Below, in pieces: positions 24,397 to 33,927 of a DNA stretch of 64,000 nt (positions are counted from its first letter, which is position 1; each line of letters begins with the position of its first letter). A model generated the notes under the pieces. The model saw nothing but the letters and a program-made list of their open reading frames with translations. It was not told the origin of the DNA and searched no databases. Position numbers and translations under genes: made by a program. The stretch lies in the NCBI GenBank assembly GCA_963556145.1, contig OY744466.1, positions 5,503,820-5,567,819 on the forward strand, written 5' to 3'. Origin of the DNA: Hygrocybe punicea (lineage: Eukaryota; Basidiomycota; Agaricomycetes; Agaricales; Hygrophoraceae).

Positions 24397-24720
24397 CGGG
24401 TCGAGGGAATAAGATTATTCTTTGTCGGAGAAAGTTTCGGGATCTCCCTAAAACCATATCGGATATTCAAATTATGGTACTTCCGGTTCCGGTACTTGGC
24501 AAATCCCCTTCCCTGCTTAATTGTTGCTGGCAATGCCAACGCTCAGGTGATTTCTTTTCGGTCCACTGTTCTCTCGCCTGCACTGTTGGTGGTTGGTGCC
24601 ATCGCCATGATGCGGAAGGGGGCACCAGCGTGAACGCTCGTTTTGGTTGGGAGATCAATTGAGTTTCTCGGGGTCCCTGTTGTCAAAACTGGCCGACTTC
24701 TTCAACCAAAAAGATATATA
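24397..24720. promoter_or_regulatory. Divergent intergenic region between the trefoil gene and the DUF6697 gene
   Basis: The two start codons (24396 on the minus strand, 24721 on the plus strand) point away from each other with about 320 bases between them, so both promoters should lie here. No TATA box or other defined element could be assigned. Confidence 0.35.
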
Positions 24721-26131
24721 ATGTCAATCACCTGGCAAGAAGTAAGTGTATTCAATACTTGTTTTCTTGCGACCCTTGACCTTCATTTCATAACCTTCAG
24801 CTGTTACAAAGACTTCCCCTCAAGACGGAGTCTGAGTCAAGCCTTTCAGACTTAGAGACTGAAGTGAGTACTAGTATTTCCATTCAATAACACTACTAAG
24901 GAGAATGTCCGCTCTGAGGATGATCTCGAGGGCAATATCATTGAGTCTGACAAATCTGTTGTGAATGAACCATGGCGCACCCGAGCTACGCCAGTCGTCG
25001 TCCTTCGCAGGCTTTCATCAGTGAAACGTGAGTGGGCCAGGCAGAAGAAGGAAGACGACATCAAAACTTCGATGGAAAAAAGCTTAAACGTGTGTATCTG
25101 TCATTGTTATTGTCTTTTTCGACCTCATTTTCACTATTTCAAACAGCCAAAGGTTAAAATTAAGGTGAAAAATGGAGGATTCAAGTTGGAAACTGTTCGC
25201 GCTCGCCTTGATATTCTCGGTATCAAGTCTCTCGAGATCGAAATATCTGGAAACCTCCGGTACCCTGAAATAATCCCACGGCAATTCTTTTCGGATACCT
25301 ACGGTGGAAACCCCCAGCAAACGTTCCCCCCAATAAGCCAGAAGCACATCGCGCAACACGGATACGAAAGGTTCATGTACCTGAACCTGGATTACAATCC
25401 CCAGGCACCAATGTTTCCAGGGAGTGCAGGGCTCTTTTTCGAAACCAGCAATGGTGGTGGCGACGGGGATGATTCTGGCCGTGAATGGGCTCGACACATC
25501 TACAAGGTCATTACGCGTCTCCAGCCTGGGGCCTGGGAATACGAGGGTGAGTACAAACTAATCCTAAGCGAGCCTCTTACTGTAGAGGAATGGCTTTCAC
25601 AAAAACCAATCGTGAGTTTTTCAGCCTTATTCCCCCCATGATTTCTCCACCTGTTTGCATTGAATATAATTCAGGTTCGAAGAACTTGGGCAACTAAGAT
25701 TTGCCAACAAGGATGGGGACAACGAGTGCGGGTCAGAATTTTTCTCCGTAAGCAACTGGGTCGCGAGCCAACGACTGCAGAAGTTCGTCAGAAACTCGAT
25801 ACCAAGAAGGATCAATTCAGAAATGACGTGACTCCTGCAGAGGTGACAGCAGCGTATGACAAGGGCAAAGAGGTTTGATCCCCTTTCGCCGGCTATTTGC
25901 ACCTGATTGATTTTCACTTCACAGAAAATTGCAGTATGGTGCATGCAATGTGTTGCGTATGATGAGGCTTTCCAACAGAAGACAGTGGACGGTTTCTCGA
26001 AGTGGGTGCCGAAACCAAAAGTTAAAAAGGGCAAAGCCGCCGGCTCGCAAACCGGGAAGCGTAAGCGCACAACAACACCCGAATCGAACAATGGCGGCGG
26101 CGGCGACGATGACAGTGATTATGTTGATTAA
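24721..26131 (+). CDS. DUF6697 domain protein
   Basis: Six exons (24721-24741, 24801-24863, 24901-25089, 25147-25611, 25675-25872, 25925-26131) total 1,143 bases and give a 380-residue protein. It starts MSITWQELLQRLPLKTESES. The conserved part reads KHIAQHGYERFMYLNLDYNP, APMFPGSAGLFFE, GAWEYEGEYKL, LTVEEWLSQKPI, RRTWATKICQQGWG and RKQLGREPT. This is the pattern of the DUF6697 family, abundant in mushroom-forming fungi and of unknown function. The C-terminus is basic, then acidic (KRKRTTTPES then GGGGDDDSDYVD), suggesting nuclear location. An AATAAA lies 86 bases after the stop (26217). All introns are GT...AG and 37-63 bases long. Confidence 0.82.
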
Positions 26132-26139
26132 AACTTACG

Positions 26140-27339
26140 GCTCACGCCTGTCATTTCGCGTGACGATCGCAACAATGTCTGTTGCATAATGCCGTTTTAT
26201 ACACATTCATTTCAACAATAAACGCTACTTGTATTTATCGGCTTTCTCGCTGATTTGCCGTTTATTGAACAATTGAAGGTTACTAAGACGTGCGGATGTC
26301 GACCGACTTAGTTGCTCGAGGGATTGTATCTGCAAACGAGAGAAAATCGTGCATGAGGGCAATTTGTAACAGCACAAGTCATTTTCTTGCTACCCCTTCC
26401 CAGACGACCTAACAAAAAAGGATCGCAAGCAAAGGCAGGTTAGAAATGAGCGATTGCCCGAGTCAAATGGTCTGTGCTGTGAGAGAAGCCGGGGTGATTG
26501 TAGTTGTCCTTGAGTGTGTAGTCACAAAGAATAATTCCTGCAAGTGGTCGTGGTCGAATCGAGAGACTGTCACCATACTTCTGCACAACCCCCCCATTCA
26601 GCCACGAAGAAATTGTTATTGTCAAACGTCGGAAGCACAGGACGTTCACATGACGGCTCGAAGTCCTACTGATGTCTTGGCTACGCGGCCATGGCGCCAG
26701 AATAGGTCACGCCTCATCGGTTTCATAACAAATTTGGGAGCCCCAGTGGTTGCGTAGCTGAGAAAGGAGCCACCAATTACGGAGAACGTAGACAATGTCC
26801 CGACCATATTACCCATGGTACCTTGCTGCCCCAGGTTCGTGGCGACGAAGTCGTAATGATTCTGGTAAGAACGAGTCCTTGTGGGATTCACATCGACATA
26901 TTCTGGTTCGATCGACAACCTGTAGGGCGTAGCCCTTCGAGTTCTCGTGAAGTAGACCCAGCATTTGGACTTTCTTGTGACCAGTTTGGAGGCGTATCGA
27001 GGTTGACTTGGTTGAGCTTCATGATTCTTGCTGCATTGTTGCTGGGTTCGAAGTGAGTGAGATGGGTGACTCTGATGACAAGTAAGATTTGCTGGATAGC
27101 GTCTGATCCAGAAAACATCATGATGGAGGGGTAAAATGCAATATGGCGATCCAGCAAAGATGACGAACGTGCTTAGCATTAGCCACGTTTATAATTTGTG
27201 AAGGTGGGAAAACCCGAGCTGGAAATTTGCGACCTCTATCGAGGCCTCCAGGTGCTTATAATTACTGGATTTCCTGGATAACTATTGAGAGCAGTAGCGA
27301 CGCGCAGACCTCCAAGTCGCAGGCCAACGTGGGGTTGGG
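26140..27339. other. Intergenic region with an unresolved minus-strand coding candidate
   Basis: Minus-strand frames between 26440 and 27180 read NHYDFVATNLGQQGTMGNMV, VIGGSFLSYATTGAPKFVMK and, in another frame, GYALQVVDRTRICRCE. Codon-like composition and splice-like sites hint at a small multi-exon gene, but I could not build a consistent model or recognise a family. A further small protein like the trefoil at 23.7-24.4 kb is one possibility. Confidence 0.3.
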
Positions 27340-28641
27340 ATGACGGCAACCGCCAAGTCCACAACACCAAGGTTTCCGACAGAATTATGGGGCCGAATAT
27401 TCACTTTCAGTGTCAAAGCCGATTTGAGGACCCTCCCGACGCTCTTGGCCGTCAACAACACCTTCCAATCTATCGCGATCAGGACGCCTCATCTATGGAC
27501 GCGCCTCGTTTTTGAACTTAAGGAAGGCCATATCGATATCCCGCTCGCACGGGCTCGCCTGCGAAGATCTGGTGTACTGCCTCTGGATATTCGCATCTTC
27601 AGCCTCGATACTGCCGATCCAACCGCCCTCGCAAAGTTACTCAGGAAACGAATGCCGCGCATTCGAACACTAGACTTGAATGTGCCATCGAAGAGAATCG
27701 CAGAGATTATTCTCTCCGAGATGGGTCGACATCAGCCCGCACCTCTTCTCCAGCGACTCCATATCTTCTACAACACAGCGACGTATAACCAATTGAATCT
27801 TGAACGACTTTCTCTGCGAAACGTATTCCACCCTTCTCCACAACTCACTCACATCAGTCTACCCGCCGACCCCATGCCGTCCGTTACTTCCCTTCCACTT
27901 TTCTCCACAGCCAAGACCATCGTCGTCGACACAAATATATCCGTCCTCTCATTTTCCCTCGATGACGTTGTCACCTTATCTGACGTACCCCTTCTCGAAA
28001 ACTTCACATTCAAAGGTGTAGATGATGACTTCGATCCCTCCTCATATATCAATTACAAGTCCATGCCGCACCTTCTCTCTGTTGACGTGACCGTTCCCGG
28101 ATACGGGTTGGACATCCTCTCCCACCTTGTGGCACCTTCCCTCACACACATACGGCTGGATGGTCGACGTCCCTTCAAATTGGGCTGGACCAGAGCCATG
28201 GCCCTTACTCTGGCCATGTCTCTTATTGATTTATCGCACGACTCACCTCTGATCAACCGCCTCGAATTCGTCTCGACCATGTTTCCACACCCGAAGACAA
28301 ACTACCCATGGATATTTTCCGGCGGCGCGTTTCCCTCTCTACAAAGCCTGAGGTTGGAATGCACGGACATCACGGACGACGTACTGCAACTGTGTACATC
28401 CCTCTGCACCAATCTGAAGAGGCTGGAGTTGTGGTCCTGTCAGGGAGTCACAGGGGTTGGTCTTATGCGATTCGTTCAGGGATGCAGCAAGGACTTTGAA
28501 CTCTTGCTTGATTCATGCCCAAATGTCACGCTGGAGGACGTTGCGACTCTGTCGATGGTCGTTAAAGTTGAGTCTGAGTGCAATGCTTTTTCTGAGGATA
28601 CAGATGATGTCCATTATTATTATCCATGGGTCCTCACTTAG
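27340..28641 (+). CDS. F-box protein with leucine-rich repeats
   Basis: A single-exon gene of 433 residues. The N-terminus TTPRFPTELWGRIFTFSVKA is a typical basidiomycete F-box start (LPxELWxxIF), followed by VNNTFQSIAIRTPHLWTRL. From about residue 90 irregular leucine-rich repeats occur (RIRTLDLNVPS, LQRLHIFY, PSLQSLRLECTDITDDVLQL, LKRLELWSCQGVTGVGLMRF). F-box proteins bind Skp1 in SCF ubiquitin ligases and select targets through the repeats. Such genes are strongly expanded in Agaricomycetes; the target here is unknown. The ATG at 27340 is the first in frame ahead of the F-box. Confidence 0.88.
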   Translation: MTATAKSTTPRFPTELWGRIFTFSVKADLRTLPTLLAVNNTFQSIAIRTPHLWTRLVFELKEGHIDIPLARARLRRSGVLPLDIRIFSLDTADPTALAKLLRKRMPRIRTLDLNVPSKRIAEIILSEMGRHQPAPLLQRLHIFYNTATYNQLNLERLSLRNVFHPSPQLTHISLPADPMPSVTSLPLFSTAKTIVVDTNISVLSFSLDDVVTLSDVPLLENFTFKGVDDDFDPSSYINYKSMPHLLSVDVTVPGYGLDILSHLVAPSLTHIRLDGRRPFKLGWTRAMALTLAMSLIDLSHDSPLINRLEFVSTMFPHPKTNYPWIFSGGAFPSLQSLRLECTDITDDVLQLCTSLCTNLKRLELWSCQGVTGVGLMRFVQGCSKDFELLLDSCPNVTLEDVATLSMVVKVESECNAFSEDTDDVHYYYPWVLT

Positions 28642-29750
28642 GTGGTGGGTGGTTGCTATTGTATTTCCATGCAAAATTTATCTAATCAACAAGTACAGGT
28701 GGTCTATCTTGCCATGCACTCTGGAATTCTAGGGCACCATCTCGTTTTAAATGGAAAGGTCGGACATTAGGGCTCGATGTCAATGACACACAGACCACTC
28801 GATTGGCTTTGATCTACGACAATTGACTTCATCCCCGGAGTAAAATTGCTTTAGTAGAGTTACATATATATCCGCTTCTCGGACAATATTAATGTCTTTA
28901 AAAGGTCTACCGGACGCGAACGAATCTTTATCTCAGCGGTTTTTTGGTTCAGATTTAGTGGGCAAGTGGTGCTTGCTTGAATTGTCCCCTGGAAAGGCCT
29001 TGCGTTGCTCCCGCTGGAGGAGGCAGCTTGCTGCAATGTAAGGAGAAAGTCCGATTGCATGCAAGTTTCATCAGGAAATTGAACATGAAATGAGAAAGTC
29101 TTATAAGACCTGATCTGATACATCATAAGTAACATCCAGTGTCGACAGCCAGGTCAACTCAGATAATTTATGGTTACCTAGATGAAAATACATCACATCA
29201 AGCATATTGATGTCAATGTAGCATTAGTTGCCAACAATGTCTTGACCACTAATTCTGGTATTCATTGGTAACCAATGATATTAGAATATCTGTTATTGAG
29301 TAATAGGAGGGGAAAAAATTCTGCCTTTTAACCATTGTCTTTCTCATTCACTTATCTTATAATGGTCTCATGTTAAATCTTCTTGGAATTTATCTGATGT
29401 TATCTCAAGGCCTTAGAATTAATTTTATCTAATCTTATCTCAAGGTCTTGGAAGTTTATCTTTTCTCACTTATTGTCTTATTGTCCAATTTAAATGCTTA
29501 ATATAAGTGTAAGGATGAAACATTGAGACATGAACAAGATTTTGTATTTTGTTCAACCCACAGGTGTGCAGCCAAATAGTGCCAACATATGTGTACATAT
29601 TTATACAGACTCCAGGTACAAGAAAGATAGTTACTTGCCAATGGAATGCCAAATCTTAACAGTGTGACCATGCATAGATTTTAATATATCACCACATACA
29701 AAATGATTCCAGTCTTGCAGTACCTCTGAGAAGAATTCACCATCTTAACA
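28642..29750. other. CpG-poor transposon-like debris; no supported gene
   Basis: The GC level drops after the F-box gene. TTATCTGATGTTATCTCAAGG-type segments recur near 29385-29460, and the sequence is generally AT-rich and CpG-poor. No coding sequence or clear transposon end was identified. Confidence 0.4.
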
Positions 29751-29960
29751 TCAGAATTACATGACATGATCTTAGAATATCAATGTGATAGCTACAGGAA
29801 TAGTGTGACAATATTGTTATCAGAATTACATGACATGATCTCAAAATATCAATGTGATAGCTACAGGAATAGTGTGACAATATTGTTATCAGAATTACAT
29901 GACTTGATCTTAAAATATCAATGTGATAGCTACAGGAATAGTATGACAATATTGTTATCA
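29751..29960. repeat. Three tandem copies of a 69-bp unit
   Basis: Units starting TCAGAATTACATGACATGAT begin at 29751, 29820 and 29889, and a fourth starts at 29958 and diverges at once. The copies differ at only a few positions. Because 69 is divisible by three, frames stay open on both strands (for example a repeated CSYHIDILRSCHVILITIL on the minus strand). The near identity suggests a recent expansion. Nothing suggests expression. Confidence 0.85.
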
Positions 29961-30455
29961 GAGTCCTAAATTGTGATAAGCTTATATATCACTAGATCAC
30001 ATGATATCAGTCAGCTATCTGTTGATAAGATCTGTCTGGAAATCCCTGTTTCTCCACGTTTTCCTGATGTTCTCGTCCCCAATAAACGTCACTGCGCCTT
30101 GCTTCTTTCAACCTAACCAGTTGGCTGCACGCACAGCGAAGCTACTTTGAAAAGGCTGGTCAATCAACTGTAACGATGAACGCCCAAGCCGACACCCTTG
30201 GCCATTGCCAGGCACGTCCAATCGGGCTATTCTAGTTAAGTATGGGCTTTTTGTCCCAACTGCGACCTTGGTCCGTCATATTCCAATAATCAACAGAAAT
30301 GAATTGAAACATTTGTATGTATGTGACCCAAATACATGTGAGAAAGGGCTAAGGGAACACGTTTGGTCTAGCTCGAGACTAATCTATTGAAACCTCCAGT
30401 CATTGTCAGGGTGCAAATTGAACTGAAGTGGGATGAACATTAAGTTGGCCAGACA
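29961..30455. other. 3' flank of the terpene synthase fusion gene
   Basis: No gene is supported. The 3' untranslated region and terminator of the minus-strand gene ending at 30456 should lie just below it, but no clear polyadenylation motif was assigned. Confidence 0.35.
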
Positions 30456-32025
30456 TCAAGCCCGGCCTGTGAGGAAATTCAGGCCGGAAGAGACGAAACG
30501 CCACAAATTCTCCATAAGCCCAGCTGGACGGTGGGAGGCGCCGTGCAACTTTTGACCCTAATGGCAGGGAGTTAGTTGCAGTTGGTTTCGATATGAAAAG
30601 GAGGAAAATCTTACCTGAACGGCATGGACTAGTTGGGCACCAGAAAGAATTTTGACGTCACGCAGCCGCTGCTGAAGGTCCATCCTCTTGCTAATTACAG
30701 AGGTACTGCCAGTGAATCGGAGAGAAAAGAAGGCACCAGTCCCAGCACTGAATGCAAATACGCCAACACGTTTTCCTAGTAGAGCTTCCGGTTTCGAGGT
30801 TGTAAGTAGCGATGCCAAACCTCCGTAAATAGAACCACTGCCTATACTGCCACACATATTCTCCAAAAGCATCGACGGCGAGACCGTGTTCTGGTAATGA
30901 AATTCGGTATCATCAAACGTTAACGCTGGAGCGTCTGTCGAAAGCTAAATATGGTGATCAAGACCAGCAAAACCTCTTCAGTCGCTAACACTCACCAGTT
31001 CCGCGTGTGCAGTCTTCACCACCTCACTGAATGGTGTTTGGAATATCATGAAGTCAAACGAAGCAAACAGTGACTCCTTTGGCTTCCCACTGTCCGCGCC
31101 ATTTGTTTGTTCAGCAATCCCGTTCATTCCGTGCGACACAGTGTTGTTGCCAGATGCCTTCGCATGTTTCGGGTATTTGTCGCGGAAATGCGCATATGCC
31201 TGCACTGCGGCCGTGGTATAGGCATCTGAACCAAGGTTGGATTTTTCCGACTTCAATTTGGGCTCGCCTTGGTTGGTGATCACGTGGGTGCCATGCGATG
31301 CTGACATGAACCATCAGTTCTATGCATGGAAACTCGGTGATCAATCAACATACGCTCAACAACGATCGGGGCATGTGGCCCAACAAGCATCGCACAGACT
31401 CCGGCGCCACCAATGATGTTTGGTTTGTCGTTAACGCAAGAAACGATGTCACCTGCGAGAACAATCGCGTAGCGTCCATCCCAGCCAGCGGACTCAATCC
31501 AGTTGACAGCATTGAATAATGCTGCGGCCGAATTCTTGGAGTCAACACCCTCTATGTCAGTGTTTCCAAAAGATGCAAACAGGTCCATGAGGCGAGACTT
31601 GATTGATTGTTGATCCTTGGGTGTGGTGTCCGTGCCAACCTCCAGTCGGCCGATTGATCGCGGATCGATAGAGTACTTCTTCATCAAAGATGCGACGGCT
31701 GTACCCAATCAGTGAAGGATGCAGCCGTGAATGAGGACAAACTCACAGCTTGAAGTAAGGGAATTGATGTCTTCTCGCTCATCAGCCAAGGCTGTATATT
31801 CTTGGCCCAGAACAGAAGTGGACTTCTCTGCGGATACACCATAAAGGGCTTCGAGTTCACTGACAGCAACAAACTAACGAGGAACGATTAGTCTGCAGTC
31901 TTGGGAAGTATTTGATAAATGTACTTGTTGGGGGAAATGAACTTCTAGAGCCACGATCCCAACGTCCTTGGGCCGAGGCCGGCCGGGAATGATGGCAGGC
32001 TGGATCCAGCGAGATTCCGGAGGAA
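30456..32025 (-). other. HMG-CoA synthase-like domain lacking catalytic Cys and His
   Basis: This half of the fusion carries HMGS landmarks in order: [26 protein letters not shown] (the catalytic Glu of GRLEVG is kept), [64 protein letters not shown] and [15 protein letters not shown] joins acetyl-CoA and acetoacetyl-CoA through a Cys in NACYGGTAALF and a His in FHSPY. Here the first reads NSAAALF, four residues shorter and without Cys. The second reads FQTPF, with Gln in place of His. Both were read directly from the nucleotides (minus strand near 31530 and 31055). The frame is open through all six exons, so the domain is maintained but probably not a normal condensing enzyme. Structural, regulatory or substrate-channelling roles are possible. 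Confidence 0.8.
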
Positions 32026-33319
32026 CTGTGAAACATTAGACAAGAACAAGAACGAGCATTGTGTACAACTGCCTACTCGATGATGTAAGTTCGTCGGCAT
32101 CGACTGGGGGCAGAAGTTCCACCCATCGCTCCTTCTGGATACGGAGACCGTCGTTTTTAAAGTAGCGCCAGCTCTCGAAACTCCAGCTGTCGTTCGCCCG
32201 AACCCAATTTCCTAGACCATCGACATAGCGACTGACCCAAGAATCGATGGGTTCACCCCACGAAGGCAGTTTTTGAAAGTTCTGCAAGAACTGGTCCGCA
32301 AGTCGGTCGTGCATGTCTGACACATACTGCATAGCTCCGTGAATATCAGTATTCTCTTGTAGCATAACGAGCTTGACAATGTTGTGGCTATCGTCACCAC
32401 GCGACTGTTCCACGTTATATGAGCAAATGTCCTGAGCGCCGTGATCAACTTTTATCACAGATGGGACGAAATTCTACTGTACGCACGTTTCCCAATATGA
32501 GCATATCGATGCACCATATCGATAAATCTTGCAGGAGGGGGTGGCGAAAGACTTCGTCGGGAAGTTCCATGTCGTGCTCTAGGAGAGCGAACGAGGGTTT
32601 AGCTCCGATAGTGTCGCGCCTAACTTGCATATAGCTGTTCACATCTCTGAAAAGGTGATTATCTCGATCTTCTGCTTGCTGGACGACAGACTGCGTGTAG
32701 GCGTCGAATGTTTCAATGAAGCGTTTCTGAGCGGTTGTGCCCAAACACATCATTGCATTCAGCCAGAATCTAAATAAGCACGAAGATCAGGGACTGGTAG
32801 GATGAATGAAAGGACACAATGAATAATCACGTCCGGGTGATTTCCCCAACAATAGGCTCTCCTTTTGGTCGAGCTTTCCTCGGATTTCTTAACGCATCCA
32901 TGATGATGGCGGCCCAAACGCGAACGGAATGTGCGTCCATTGCATCAGAGTGTTCATCGTAGACGAAGAACAAGTTCATCAAGTCACACCCCACACGATT
33001 TACGGCTATGAAGAGATTCAGTAACCGCAATGATCACGACATGCGAGTCAACATAAATTTGACCTTTGGGCAGCCCTGCGTACGCGAGGGAGGCAAGGAG
33101 ATCTGGATTATTTGTTTAGCTCAAGCAATGAAAGCGGCGGAAGGTATACATACTAAAGTCACAAAGATTGAAGGCCCGTTGCGACCTCGATGAGAAAGCA
33201 TGATAACTCTCGCACCATGCCGCGGACTCGGCTTTGCATTCTGCATAATGCCTATTCAGAGCGCGTGGCCAAGGCCATTTGCCTAAGGTATCAGGAAGGT
33301 AGAAACGTTCAGTGGTCAT
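30456..33319 (-). CDS. Sesquiterpene synthase fused to an HMG-CoA synthase-like domain
   Basis: Eleven exons (33319-33154, 33102-33064, 33005-32831, 32769-32487, 32431-32077, 32025-31925, 31873-31747, 31698-31354, 31300-30996, 30944-30615, 30557-30456) total 2,328 bases, exactly 776 codons including the stop. All introns are GT...AG, 48-61 bases. Residues 1-339 form a complete class I terpene synthase: [19 protein letters not shown] start, Asp-rich Mg2+ motif DEHSD, NSE motif NDICSYNVE, and SFESWRYF then RWVELLPP near the usual C-terminus. Such enzymes cyclise farnesyl diphosphate. The frame continues through a short linker ([16 protein letters not shown]) into an HMGS-like domain of about 436 residues. 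The junction intron is 32076-32026 (GTAGGC...CACAG). No in-frame ATG precedes the HMGS part, so a separate gene is unlikely. Product unknown. Confidence 0.83.
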
Positions 33320-33927
33320 TGTCAATACCAATAGCCCTCAACACCCACCACTTATACACGAATCCTGCACAGGTCAACAGGCGTTGGAGGCCTTCCGCCG
33401 GGCGGGCTGGGGCGGCATTGCAACTGATAATCGATACCGCCCGAGGTTAGTAACGCAAGGCGAGTGAACTGGACTATATCCGACGACGTTCTCCGAGTCC
33501 GAGTGGAGGTATTCTGAAACTGGGAGTCGGACGAACAGTCACAGCACGCGGACGAATAGAAACGATTATGTCACTTGTCCAATCTGGCTCTTGGCCGGTG
33601 CAACAAACATCGTGTAGTGACGAAACCGACCGGTAACTTGAACTTGAAGTGAAATTTGGGTTGGCCACCAATCTTCCCACGCACACAGCACCGTTTGCAA
33701 ACTTGAATGTTACTACTATTTGCATTTTTGGCAGCAGTATTTGATTTGAGCAGTGAGTTTACACTACAAAACAGTCATTTAACATTTTATTCAGTAGGAT
33801 TGAGATATCATAAAAGTACTAGGAAGAACCCCGAAATTCCCGTACTAGTAGGTATGTACCAAAAAAACCGGTAACTTGTCCGACAAGGCTGTGACAGGCT
33901 GTGACAACCCATGATTAGTAGCGCTAC
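33320..33927. promoter_or_regulatory. Upstream region of the terpene synthase fusion gene
   Basis: About 610 bases separate the start codon (33319) from the inverted-repeat end of a transposon at 33928, so the promoter must lie here or inside the element. No defined promoter element was recognised. Short open frames (for example 33474-33725 minus) lack domains. Confidence 0.35.

Noticed and set aside
24226..24633. 135-residue plus-strand frame
   Set aside because: It is antisense to the first exons of the trefoil-like gene, whose spliced minus-strand frame is more convincing.
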